From Halostella salina (GTDB lineage Archaea; Halobacteriota; Halobacteria; Halobacteriales; Natronoarchaeaceae): a stretch of 64,000 nucleotides of DNA. The stretch is taken from positions 591,690 to 655,689 of the forward strand of contig NZ_RCIH01000001.1 of NCBI RefSeq assembly GCF_003675855.1, given 5' to 3'. The notes under the pieces are model-generated. The model made no database searches. It was not told the origin of the DNA and worked only from the letters and a program-made list of their open reading frames with translations. Positions within the stretch are counted from its first letter, which is position 1. The number at the start of each line of letters is the position of its first letter. This document shows, in pieces, positions 9,401 to 16,700 of the stretch. A program made the position numbers and the translations under genes.

Positions 9401-9546
9401 AACGACGACTCAGCGAGCGCCGCCGCCGCGCTCGCCGCGTCGGTGCAGGATACCACCGTCGCGCCGACCGCGGCGAACGCGGTTTCGACTGCCTCCCGGT
9501 CGGCGGCGGCGCGGTCGACGTGCAGGACGGTATATTTACTTGACAT
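6460..9546 (-). CDS. Multi-PAS/GAF sensor histidine kinase with a receiver-like N-terminus
   Basis: 1028 aa, no transmembrane helix seen, so a soluble sensor. Approximate order: receiver-like domain 1-115 (LHVD, FDCVVAGDFDEP, FVPKGD); PAS 125-240; GAF 250-400; PAS 405-525; GAF 540-680; PAS 690-815; HisKA with H-box VLRHDLRNGMNVVKGY; and a HATPase ending near 1015 (VENAVVHN, DDGPGIP, SGLGLWLVNWV). This is the usual haloarchaeal architecture for sensing light, oxygen or small molecules, but no ligand can be read. No response regulator gene is adjacent; the receiver-like domain may serve as an internal phosphorelay partner or be degenerate. The ATG at 9546 follows an AT-rich stretch (TAATTATC) about 20 nt upstream. 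Confidence 0.9.
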   Translation of the reverse strand: MSSKYTVLHVDRAAADREAVETAFAAVGATVVSCTDAASAAAALAESSFDCVVAGDFDEPFSLHDLAEPPVVHFADADASFAGEAVAAGAAGFVPKGDGVETLVERVDAVVGDRASRPTDADRRRSLLVEQSPLAIIEWDREFRVAGWNPAAEERFGYDREDAMGRTAVDLMVPATAREAVESVWEDLLSGEGGRRLVNENVCADGSRIVCEWNNAPLITDAGEVVGVISFVRDVSDQVRRTEALEAVQRTAREMMRAGTKREVAGTLVDAVPALLDRRMASVRLYDEDEGTLDPVATTDRVDELVDELPVVGPGDGVIWDAFEGNEHTVYDAVPVSETVYGDQLPEPVDGLSLFPLGDHGVLVLAVDETEAFDETDLHLANVVAATTEAALDSAERQRELAYRDAIVEAAGDGVYALSPENRYTAVNDTLLSMTGYERDELVGEPPTKLLSPAAVERGRELVAELVAGEGSVRTYEATVYAKDGERIPCEINLSLLPADGEGGPGVVGTVRDITEHKRMEAALRQQQRKVRNLHQVTSRLERCDTTTEVYHAAIEAAERVLDFDACVAYRAADGDLTAAAGGLERSGDEGERPHGELAAEVWETGTASRVGDAERTDARLPGEYRSALTVPVGADGVLQALSSTADAFDDDDQELAELLVAHVVEAIERVRFERDLREQRDRFAALFENVPNPVISVEYEGEVPEFVAANEAFEREFGYEADRVVGEPVTEVVVPPDRRFETDEIVARATAGETVEREVTRLTATGKREFLLTVVPVDPDAENTDMYAIYTDITERKRRRKRVEVLNRVLRHDLRNGMNVVKGYAETLRDAVPPARERAVEAIEERATELSELAEKTRTVQRTLADDREAGPVDAAEAVRDAVDGVGREHPDADVTWSVPDSAPVQADDLFGTAVRQLVENAVVHNDRSPPSVRVEVDDDGETVVVTVRDDGPGIPTMERELLVEDREITQLRHASGLGLWLVNWVAERADGDLSFAENDPRGTVVTLRVPRAAAEAEPADEEAAGD

Positions 9547-9620
9547 CTATACGACTGATAATTACCGTTGGCCCGACAGAAACGGGGCGGACAGTTGAAC
9601 CTTCCGGCAAACGACGGGGA

Positions 9621-10310
9621 TTACGATTCGACCGCCCGCTCGAACCCGCGGAGGATACCCCGGCCGTCCGTGCCGCCCACGTCGGGGAGCGTCGCTCGCT
9701 CGGGGTGGGGCATCATCACGGCGACGGTGTCGCGCTCGCCGAGGACGCCGGCGACCGCGTGCTTGGAGCCGTTGGGGTTTGCGGCCTCGGTCACCTCGCC
9801 GTCGGCGTCGCAGTACCGGAAGAGGACGCGTCCCTCGATCTCGAGCTCCGTCAGGCGCACGTCGTTGGCCTCGTAGCGCCCCTCGCCGTGGGCGATGGGG
9901 ACCTCGATCACCTCGCCCTGCTCGTAGGCGGCGGTCCAGGGCGTGTCGGCGTTCTCGACGCGCAGGTGGACGTGCTCGCACTGGAACCGCGCGCTCCGGT
10001 TCGTGGTGAACGCCCCCTCGGTCAGCCCGGACTCGCAGCCGACCTGCGCGCCGTTGCAGACGCCGAGCACGGGGACGCCGTCGGCGGCGGCCTCGCGGAC
10101 CTCCTCGACGACCGGGGACTGCGCGGCCATCGCGCCGGCCCGCAGGTAGTCGCCGTAGGAGAAGCCGCCCGGGAGGACGACGCCCGTCGTGTCCTCGGGG
10201 AGGCCGTCCTCGTGCCACACGATCTCCGCGTCGATGTCGAGATGGGCGAGCGCGCGCTCGGCGTCGCGGTCGCAGTTGGAGCCGCCGAATCTGACGATAG
10301 CCACGGTCAC
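9621..10310 (-). CDS. purQ: Phosphoribosylformylglycinamidine synthase subunit PurQ (glutaminase)
   Basis: 229 aa class I glutamine amidotransferase subunit that delivers ammonia to PurL in step 4 of purine synthesis. Seen: LPGGFSYGDYLRAGA, the nucleophile Cys in VLGVCNGAQ, and the His/Glu pair in MMPHPERA. The GTG at 10310 (MTVAIVRFGG) is chosen because it matches the usual PurQ N-terminus; another in-frame GTG lies at 10319. The first codons sit inside one copy of a 53-bp tandem duplication. It follows purS on the same strand with a 109-nt gap. purL is not in this window. Confidence 0.92.
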   Translation of the reverse strand: MTVAIVRFGGSNCDRDAERALAHLDIDAEIVWHEDGLPEDTTGVVLPGGFSYGDYLRAGAMAAQSPVVEEVREAAADGVPVLGVCNGAQVGCESGLTEGAFTTNRSARFQCEHVHLRVENADTPWTAAYEQGEVIEVPIAHGEGRYEANDVRLTELEIEGRVLFRYCDADGEVTEAANPNGSKHAVAGVLGERDTVAVMMPHPERATLPDVGGTDGRGILRGFERAVES

Positions 10311-10406
10311 AGCGACCACCTCGTGTGGGAACCGAGCGTGGCTATCGTCGTGGCCACGGTCACAGCGACCACCTCGTGTGGGAATCGAGCGTGGCTATCG
10401 TCGTGG
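10301..10406. repeat. 53-bp tandem duplication covering the purQ start codon
   Basis: Copy 1 is 10301-10353 and copy 2 is 10354-10406; they differ at one base (ACCGAG versus ATCGAG). Copy 1 includes the purQ GTG start. Copy 2 repeats that start out of frame (shift of 53), encoding a peptide of about 21 codons that ends inside the purQ start region. Each copy also ends with GTGGCTATCG, the complement of CGATAGCCAC just inside purQ, so the leader can form alternative hairpins. Confidence 0.85.
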
Positions 10407-10419
10407 TTGTGCCGGTCAT

Positions 10420-10671
10420 CTATCGCTCCTCGACCGCCACGTCGTAGTCGTGGATGGTCGGGTTCGCCAGCAGGCGTTCGGCCATCTCGTCGACGCGGTC
10501 CGCGGCCGCCTCCGCCGACTCGGCGTCGAGGTCGATCTCGAACCGGTCGGCCGACCGGAGGTCCGCCAGCTCGAACCCGAGGCGTTCCAGCGCCTGCTGG
10601 GTGGTCTCTGCCTCGGGGTCCAGCACGCCGTGCTTGAGTCGCACGGTGACGGTCGCGGTGTAGGCTGTCAT
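10420..10671 (-). CDS. purS: Phosphoribosylformylglycinamidine synthase subunit PurS
   Basis: 83 aa, the normal size for PurS, the small dimeric subunit that bridges PurQ and PurL. It starts MTAYTATVTVRLKHGVLDPE and carries the family pattern of QQALERLGF followed by a beta strand (DRFEIDLDA) and a C-terminal helix with AERLLANPTIHDY. It sits upstream of purQ in the same direction, so the two are probably co-transcribed despite the duplicated spacer. Confidence 0.92.
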   Translation of the reverse strand: MTAYTATVTVRLKHGVLDPEAETTQQALERLGFELADLRSADRFEIDLDAESAEAAADRVDEMAERLLANPTIHDYDVAVEER

Positions 10672-10830
10672 CACCTGACTCTGCGCGTTCGTGTTCAAAA
10701 ACTCTTGTGACTTCCCGACGGTGTACACGTTCGTGGACAGGCAGGTACGGCACGGAAACGAAGGCTTTTGCCGCCGCATGGCCGAGTCGTGGCCGATGAC
10801 TCCGAGCGACAGCGAGCGGAGGTGGTGGCG

Positions 10831-11796
10831 ATGACGACCGACCTGACCGAGATCACGGTGATCGGAGACGACGACACCGGACTGATCGCGCAGGTCACCT
10901 CCCTCCTGTTCGAGCGCGGAATCAACATCGAGGACCTGGACCAGGCCGTCCGGGACGGCCTGTTCCGCATGACGATGTCGGTCGACACGACCGACATGGT
11001 GTGTACCGAGTCGACGCTCCGCCGGGACCTGCACGACCTCGGGGAGGACCTGGGTGTCGACGTGCAGGTGCGGTTCCCGACCGAGCGCGAGACCCAGCAG
11101 ATCGCCGTGCTCGTCACGAAGGAGTCCCACTGTCTGGAGGCGCTGTTCGAGGCGTGGGCCAACGACGACCTCGGCGCGGAGATCGGCGTCGTCATCGGCA
11201 ACCACGACGACCTCGAACCGCTCGCCGAGCAGTACGGCGTCCCGTTCCACGACGTGGGCGACGCCAACGGCCAGCCCGACGAGGACGAACTGCTGGACCT
11301 GCTCGCCGAGTACGACGCCGACCTGGTCGTGCTGGCGCGGTACATGCGCATTCTCAGCCCGAACGTCGTGTTCCGGTACGAGGACCGCATCATCAACATC
11401 CACCCGAGCCTGCTACCGGCGTTCCCGGGTGCGAAGGCGTACCGGCAGGCCAAGGAGGAGGGCGTCCGCATCGCCGGCGTCACCGCCCACTACGTGACGA
11501 CGGACCTGGACCAGGGACCGATCATCACCCAGCGCGCGTTCGACGTGCCCGACGACGCCACGGTCGACGAGCTGCGCCGGCGCGGCCAGCCGCTCGAAGC
11601 CGACGCCTTGCTGGAGGCCGTCAAGCTCCACCTCAACGACGACGTGGCGTCCCATCGCGGCCGCACCAGCCTCCGCGACGGCGCGGAGCCGAGCGACTAC
11701 CAGCTCGGCCTCTCACAGGCCGCCTCGGAGGCAAATCCCGACCGGCCGCTCGACGGTATCGGGGAGGCGATCGCAGAAGGGGAAGCGGACGACTAG
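10831..11796 (+). CDS. purU: Formyltetrahydrofolate deformylase-like protein PurU
   Basis: 321 aa. The N-terminal ACT domain (ITVIGDDDTGLIAQVTSLL) is followed by a formyltransferase-fold catalytic domain with NIHPSLLPAFPGAKAY, GVTAHYVTTDLDQGPII and the catalytic Asn/His/Asp set. PurU hydrolyses 10-formyl-THF to formate, supplying the ATP-dependent PurT step or balancing folates. The ATG at 10831 has GGAGGTG about 6 nt upstream. A GTG at 10789, 14 codons earlier, sits about 25 nt after a GGCTTTTGCC box and could be a leaderless start instead. The C-terminal 40 residues after HLNDDVASHRGR extend past the usual end. It is divergent from purS. Confidence 0.88.
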   Translation: MTTDLTEITVIGDDDTGLIAQVTSLLFERGINIEDLDQAVRDGLFRMTMSVDTTDMVCTESTLRRDLHDLGEDLGVDVQVRFPTERETQQIAVLVTKESHCLEALFEAWANDDLGAEIGVVIGNHDDLEPLAEQYGVPFHDVGDANGQPDEDELLDLLAEYDADLVVLARYMRILSPNVVFRYEDRIINIHPSLLPAFPGAKAYRQAKEEGVRIAGVTAHYVTTDLDQGPIITQRAFDVPDDATVDELRRRGQPLEADALLEAVKLHLNDDVASHRGRTSLRDGAEPSDYQLGLSQAASEANPDRPLDGIGEAIAEGEADD

Positions 11797-11828
11797 GCTA
11801 CCGGTATCGGGGGCTCGGGCGGCCCCTC

Positions 11829-11910
11829 ATAGTGGTTATTCCTCACTGTTTATCGGTGCTCGCCCGTATGGTACCGGCGAGCATCGGTAATTGGCGAGAA
11901 TAACCACTAT
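11829..11910. repeat. 82-nt imperfect palindrome between purU and the DUF7576-like gene
   Basis: The outer arms are an exact 12-bp inverted repeat (ATAGTGGTTATT at 11829-11840, its complement at 11899-11910). An inner pair TGCTCGCC/GGCGAGCA is exact, the middle is partly matched, and GGTACC lies at the centre. It lies between convergent genes and its right end touches the stop codon of the small zinc-finger gene, so it could end transcription from both sides; a small non-autonomous mobile element is the alternative. Confidence 0.65.
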
Positions 11911-12092
11911 CAGTCCCGCCACTCGTCGAGACAGGCGTCGTCGCAGAAATGCCGGTGTTCGACGGTGTCGTCCTCGACCGTCGTGTGGACGCGGTGGTCC
12001 GGCGTCCCGACGACCGGGTCGCCGCAGTGCTCGCAGTTCGGCGCGTCCGCCTCGTCGACGTCCTCGCCGAGGTCCGACGTTGGATCGACCAT
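11910..12092 (-). CDS. Small zinc-finger protein (DUF7576-like)
   Basis: 60 aa. It has two cysteine pairs, CEHCGDP and FCDDACLDEW, separated by 27 residues with His-rich VEHRHF, consistent with one treble-clef-like zinc site. The rest is acidic. Small C2C2 proteins of this kind are common in haloarchaea and no role is established. Its stop codon is reached by the right arm of the 82-nt palindrome. Monocistronic. Confidence 0.75.
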   Translation of the reverse strand: MVDPTSDLGEDVDEADAPNCEHCGDPVVGTPDHRVHTTVEDDTVEHRHFCDDACLDEWRD

Positions 12093-12168
12093 TTGATCCT
12101 ACGGAGGCAAGCGCCACACTTCAATGGCACCTTTCGCGCAGTATCCCGAACGCCCGGCCCCGTCGGCC

Positions 12169-13239
12169 TCAGAGCCGCCGCACCGCGCCGATCGCCGAAT
12201 CCAGCGGCGGCGCGTCGAACAGGTCGCGGCCGACGTAGGCGTTCGCGCCGGCGGCGTAGAGGTCCCGCGCGACCGCGACCACGTCGTCGTCGAGCGGTTC
12301 GGGGCGGGCGTCACAGAGGCGTTTCCAGTCCGCCACGTCCCGCCGCTCGGCTTCCGCCTTCGCCGTCTTGACGGCGTCGACCCACTCTGGCTGGGTGCGC
12401 TTGTGGTACTGGCGGAGCACCTCCTTCGAGATCTGGGTGCCCTCGTAGCTGAAGCGGTTCTCGTCGAACGTGCCGACCACGTCCGCGACCCGGATCTCGC
12501 CGTTCGCGGACCCGGTGGTCCGCTCACCGTCGGCGGCAGCGGCCGCCCCGTAGTACAGACACTCGATCTTCCCGTCCTCGTGGGTCAGCCCCGCCTCGTC
12601 GGCACGCTCCGTGACGACGCGGTTGACCTCGAGTGCGACCGCTTCGAGGTCGTCTATCGACGCCGCGCCGGCGATCCGGTCGGCCTCGGCGCGGTCGAGG
12701 TAGCGGTCGCCCTCCTCGTACTTCGTCGAGAACTCGACGATCGGCTCGTCCAGGTCGACGACCTCGTCGGGCCATTCGTCGAAATCGAGTCCGTGGTCGG
12801 CCGGGTCGGTCCGGCGGCGCAGGCTGGAGCCGACGGGGACGCGGTTCCGGAACACGATCTCCAGGGGAACGAGGTAGTTCCCGCCGGCGGCGTCGTGGTA
12901 CGCGTCGTAGTCGTAGTCCCGGCCTTCGTGTGGCAGGTCGGGGACCTGCGTCAGGTCGATGGCCATCTCGCGGGGCGGTTCGGCCGCTTCGGCGAGCGGG
13001 ACGGGGTCGTCGCCACCCGCGGGTACGACGCCGCGGTAGTGCGTCGGGATCCCCGCGTCCTCCAGCAGTTCGAAGTTGTACGCGCCCATCGCACAGAGGC
13101 TCGCCCCCTTGTCCGGGATCTCGTCGGGCATCTTCCCCCAGTCGAAGACGGAGTAGTCGTCCGTGAAGACGAACGACCCCCGGCCGAGTTCGTCCTCCGT
13201 CGCCGCCGCCTCGATGCGGAACTCCTTGACGCTGGTCAC
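12169..13239 (-). CDS. purC: SAICAR synthase PurC
   Basis: 356 aa. PurC joins CAIR with aspartate using ATP to form SAICAR in purine synthesis. Family motifs in order: a Gly-rich [17 protein letters not shown] loop, [45 protein letters not shown] and [16 protein letters not shown]. It is longer than the bacterial enzyme of about 240 aa because of haloarchaeal insertions and an extended C-terminus. It starts at the ATG at 13239, divergent from cofH with about 120 bp between. Confidence 0.92.
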   Translation of the reverse strand: MTSVKEFRIEAAATEDELGRGSFVFTDDYSVFDWGKMPDEIPDKGASLCAMGAYNFELLEDAGIPTHYRGVVPAGGDDPVPLAEAAEPPREMAIDLTQVPDLPHEGRDYDYDAYHDAAGGNYLVPLEIVFRNRVPVGSSLRRRTDPADHGLDFDEWPDEVVDLDEPIVEFSTKYEEGDRYLDRAEADRIAGAASIDDLEAVALEVNRVVTERADEAGLTHEDGKIECLYYGAAAAADGERTTGSANGEIRVADVVGTFDENRFSYEGTQISKEVLRQYHKRTQPEWVDAVKTAKAEAERRDVADWKRLCDARPEPLDDDVVAVARDLYAAGANAYVGRDLFDAPPLDSAIGAVRRL

Positions 13240-13359
13240 GCGTCGACCACCTGCTCCATGGGTTGACTCCCGGGGGCGTGGTTAAAAAGGGTTAGCAGTC
13301 CGCCCGCACGCCCGCCGGGACCCGCACCCTTTTCACGAACCGGTCTAAGAGAGTGGACA

Positions 13360-14736
13360 ATGACCGACGCGGCCACGACCGGACCGGGGAGCGGCGAGGA
13401 GATCCGGTTCGAGCACCGCCCCGAAACCGACCAGTCGTTCGAGAACGCGCTGGCGAAGGCCCGCGACGGGGAGCGCCTGACCGTCGCCGACGGCGTCGAA
13501 CTCATGACGACCGGCACCGACGCCGACGGGATCGACCCCCGGCGCAAGGAGCGCGTGCTGGAACTGGCCGACCGCCGCCGGGCCGAGGCAGTGGGCGACG
13601 AGGTGACGTTCGTCGCCAACCTGAACAACAACGTGACGACGGCGTGCAACACGGGCTGTCTGTTCTGCAACTTCAAGGACACCGCCGAGCACTTCGAGGC
13701 CGACAACGACGCGAGCCACGCCGGGTTCACCAAGACGCCCGCCGAGTCCCGGGAGATCGTCCGTGACGCCGTCGAGATGGGCGTGTACGAGGTCACCTCG
13801 GTCTCGGGCCTGCATCCGGCGTTCGCGCTGGACGACGAACACCTCGAACTCCTCGAGGCGAGCGACCGCGGCGACCTGAACTACAAGCCGCCCGAACGCT
13901 ACGAGGTCGACCCGGGCACCTACTGCGAGCAGATGGACGCGATGGCCGTCGACGGCGTCCACCTCCACTCGATGACGCCGGAGGAGGCGTACCATGGCCG
14001 TCGAGGCACCGACTGGTCGTACGAGGAGGTGTACGGCCGGCTCAAGGACGCCGGACTCGACTCGGTGCCGGGGACCGCCGCCGAGATCCTCGTCGACGAG
14101 GTGCGGGACGCCATCTGTCCGGGCAAGATCGGCACCGACGAGTGGCTCGAAGCGATGGAGGCCGCCGCAAACGTCGGGTTAGACACCACCGCGACGATCA
14201 TGTACGGCCACGTCGAGAACGCGATGCACCGCGTCATGCATCTCGACCGGATCCGCGACCTGCAGGACCGGACCGACGCGATCACGGAGTTCGTCCCCCT
14301 CTCCTTCGTCCACGAGAACACGCCGCTGTTCGAGTACGACATGGTCACCGGCGGCGCGAGCGACGCCGAGGACGAACTGATGATCGCCGTCTCCCGGCTC
14401 TTTCTGGACAACGTCGACCATATCCAGTCCTCGTGGGTGAAGTTCGGCGACGCGAAGGGGCTGAAACTGCTCAACTGTGGCGCGGACGACTTCATGGGCA
14501 CCATCCTCTCCGAGGAGATCACCAAACGCGCCGGCGGCGACTACGGCGAGTACCGGTCGTTCGACGAGTACGCCGACATGATCGCCGCCATCGGCCGCAC
14601 GCCGGTCGAGCGCTCGACGGACTACCGACAGCGCCGCGTCCTCGACCCGGCCGACCGCCCCCACGGTCCTGAACTCGGTCCCAAGGCCGACGGGACGCCG
14701 ATGCTTCGCCGGGAGACGCCCGCCACGGACGACTGA
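13360..14736 (+). CDS. cofH: FO synthase subunit CofH
   Basis: 458 aa radical SAM enzyme that, with CofG, makes 7,8-didemethyl-8-hydroxy-5-deazariboflavin (FO), the chromophore of F420. Cluster cysteines Cys96, Cys100 and Cys103 lie in ACNTGCLFCNF (C-x3-C-x2-C). The TIM-barrel strands include SVSGLHPAF, DGVHLHSMTPEE and TATIMYGHVE. The C-terminal tail (about 40 residues of basic and Pro-rich sequence) is longer than in methanogens. An ACCCTTTTCACG box lies about 32 nt before the ATG. cofG and cofC lie 2 kb away on the other strand. Confidence 0.93.
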   Translation: MTDAATTGPGSGEEIRFEHRPETDQSFENALAKARDGERLTVADGVELMTTGTDADGIDPRRKERVLELADRRRAEAVGDEVTFVANLNNNVTTACNTGCLFCNFKDTAEHFEADNDASHAGFTKTPAESREIVRDAVEMGVYEVTSVSGLHPAFALDDEHLELLEASDRGDLNYKPPERYEVDPGTYCEQMDAMAVDGVHLHSMTPEEAYHGRRGTDWSYEEVYGRLKDAGLDSVPGTAAEILVDEVRDAICPGKIGTDEWLEAMEAAANVGLDTTATIMYGHVENAMHRVMHLDRIRDLQDRTDAITEFVPLSFVHENTPLFEYDMVTGGASDAEDELMIAVSRLFLDNVDHIQSSWVKFGDAKGLKLLNCGADDFMGTILSEEITKRAGGDYGEYRSFDEYADMIAAIGRTPVERSTDYRQRRVLDPADRPHGPELGPKADGTPMLRRETPATDD

Positions 14737-14861
14737 GAGCGTTCGTCCTCGCGGATTCCCGGTGGGTGCTGCCCCCGGCGCTCGCCCCCACCGGGAACGG
14801 GTGAGACCAGCCGGTCCGAGTTCCCCGTAGCTATTTGACACCGCGTGGGGATCCCTCGGCC

Positions 14862-15548
14862 ATGCGCTACGTGCGGATCCGGATCACGCCGACCGAGGGG
14901 CAGGGGTTCCACCCGCTCGGAGAGGCGCTGAGCGAGGAGCCGTCGGTGACTCGCGGGGCGATCCACCGGGACGAACTGCTGGACGACGGCACCGCGGTCA
15001 TGCTCGCCGAGGCCAGGGGGGATCGTGACCGGTACGAGGCGATCCTGCAGTCGTCGCCCCACGTCCTCGACTACGCGGTCACGGGTGCCGACGGCTGGTG
15101 GTACTCGTACACGCACTTCGAGCCGACCGACCTCACGCGTCGGATGCTCCAGCACCAGCGCGAGTCGGAACTGGTGCTGGAGATGCCCATCGAGGTCGCC
15201 GAGGACGGGTCCTACGACATGACGCTGGTCGGCGACGAGGGTGCGTTCGCCGACGCCGTGACGATCGACACCGACGAGTTCTCGGTGACGGTGCTGGAGA
15301 CGGGCAGCCACGCCCCGCAGGTCGACGAGCTGTTCGGGACGCTCACAGCCCGCCAGCAGGAGGTGCTGGAGGCGGCCGTCCGCCTCGGCTACTACGAGAA
15401 CCCGCGGGAGGCGACCCACGAGGCGATCGCCGACCGCGTCGACGCCTCGCCGAGCACCGTCGGGGAGCACCTGCGGAAGATCGAGTCCCGGATCTTCTCG
15501 CGGTTCGTCCGGACCGGCGCGAGCGACGAGCCGCGTCCGACGCCGTAG
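14862..15548 (+). CDS. Bat-type (HTH-10) transcriptional regulator
   Basis: 228 aa. The N-terminal about 150 residues resemble the bacterio-opsin-activator style sensory region. The C-terminus is a clear HTH-10 domain: LTARQQEVLEAAVRLGYYENPR, then a helix-turn-helix around DRVDASPSTVGEHLRKIES. Such proteins regulate transcription in haloarchaea; the signal and targets are unknown. A CTATTTGAC box about 28 nt before the ATG at 14862 supports this start. It converges on nuoH with only 28 bp between the stops. Confidence 0.85.
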   Translation: MRYVRIRITPTEGQGFHPLGEALSEEPSVTRGAIHRDELLDDGTAVMLAEARGDRDRYEAILQSSPHVLDYAVTGADGWWYSYTHFEPTDLTRRMLQHQRESELVLEMPIEVAEDGSYDMTLVGDEGAFADAVTIDTDEFSVTVLETGSHAPQVDELFGTLTARQQEVLEAAVRLGYYENPREATHEAIADRVDASPSTVGEHLRKIESRIFSRFVRTGASDEPRPTP

Positions 15549-15576
15549 CCGCGCCGACGACGCGACGCCGGGGCAG

Positions 15577-16629
15577 CTACGCCACGACGAACGGCAGGAT
15601 CAGCGCCGTCAGGACGAGGTTGACGAAGGAGAGCACCAGCATCCCCTTCCAGCCGACGCCGATGAGCTGGTCGATCCGGAGCCGGGGCATCGCCGACCGC
15701 GCCCACTGCGTGAACAGGAAGACGGCCCACATCTTGAGCAGGAACCAGACGATCCCCGGCAGCACGGGCCCGGCGGGCCCGCCGAGAAACAGCGTGGCGA
15801 TCAGCGCGCCGCCGAGGAAGATGTGGAGGAACTCGCCGAGGTACAGCAACACGAAGTACACCGACGAGTACTCCGTCTGGAACCCCGCGACGATCTCGGT
15901 CGGCGCTTCGGGCGTGTCGAACGGGTTGCGCCCGACCTCCGCGAGGTTCGCCACCACGAACAGCGCGAACGCGAACGGGTTGACGAGGGCGTACCACGAC
16001 GGGACCGTGACGCCGGCGAGCGTCACCAGCGGCTCGGCCTGGGCGGCGACGATCTCGCTGGTCTGCATCGTCCCGGCGAGCAGGACGACGGAGGCGGCCG
16101 TCACGACCAGCGGGATCTCGTAGGCGATGTTCTGGGCGACCGCCCGCAGCGCCCCCAAAAGCGAGAACTTGTTGTTCGAGGCGTAGCCGGCCATCGTCAT
16201 GCCGAGCGTCGCCAGCGACGCCGCCGCGAAGGCGAAGACGATCCCCGTCGCGGGGTCGGCCAGCTGGATCCCGCTGCCCATCGGAATCACCGCGAAACCG
16301 AAGAGCGCGGAGAAGGTGACCAGCAGCGGCGCGATGTCGTACGCCGGTCGGTCGGCGTTCTCGGGGACGATGAGCTCCTTCGACAGCAGCCGCACCACGT
16401 CGGCGACGATGATGAGCAGGCCCCCAGGCCCCATCCGGTTCGGGCCCTGCTTCCCCCAGATCCCCGCGAGTACCTTCCGTTTCGCCCAGGGACCGGCGAC
16501 CGCGGCGTTCGTCAGCAGTATCAGCGAGACGACGACCGCACCGAGCACGCCCGCGACGAACCCGCCGACCGGGCCCGACCCGAGTCCGAGTTCCCCCGCG
16601 AGCGTCTCCGGGAGCGTCGTGACTGTCAT
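15577..16629 (-). CDS. nuoH: Complex I-type membrane subunit NuoH/FpoH, encoded alone
   Basis: 350 aa with about eight membrane segments. It carries subunit 1 signatures: GPNRMGPGGLLIIVADVVRL, the loop AEVGRNPFDTPEAPTEIVAG with FQTEYSS, and a conserved C-terminal PRLRIDQLIGVGWK. NuoH links the quinone site to the proton-pumping arm. No other complex I gene is in the window; the gene lies 71 nt downstream of cofG and in the same direction. It may be a displaced subunit of the normal complex or a second copy. FpoH, the F420H2 dehydrogenase homologue, is in the same family. Confidence 0.88.
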   Translation of the reverse strand: MTVTTLPETLAGELGLGSGPVGGFVAGVLGAVVVSLILLTNAAVAGPWAKRKVLAGIWGKQGPNRMGPGGLLIIVADVVRLLSKELIVPENADRPAYDIAPLLVTFSALFGFAVIPMGSGIQLADPATGIVFAFAAASLATLGMTMAGYASNNKFSLLGALRAVAQNIAYEIPLVVTAASVVLLAGTMQTSEIVAAQAEPLVTLAGVTVPSWYALVNPFAFALFVVANLAEVGRNPFDTPEAPTEIVAGFQTEYSSVYFVLLYLGEFLHIFLGGALIATLFLGGPAGPVLPGIVWFLLKMWAVFLFTQWARSAMPRLRIDQLIGVGWKGMLVLSFVNLVLTALILPFVVA

Positions 16630-16700
16630 CGTCCGGACGTTCGGTCCGGGGGGCAGTAGCCCCGTCGCCGGTGATGCGGGGCGGGTTTAAGTCGGCGGCC

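Noticed and set aside
10354..10406. Second purQ start as a separate gene
   Set aside because: The copied GTG is out of frame and terminates after about 21 codons; treated as part of the duplication.
14737..14861. Small gene in the 125-bp gap after cofH
   Set aside because: No start-stop pair of reasonable content; the gap holds only the promoter of the Bat-type regulator.
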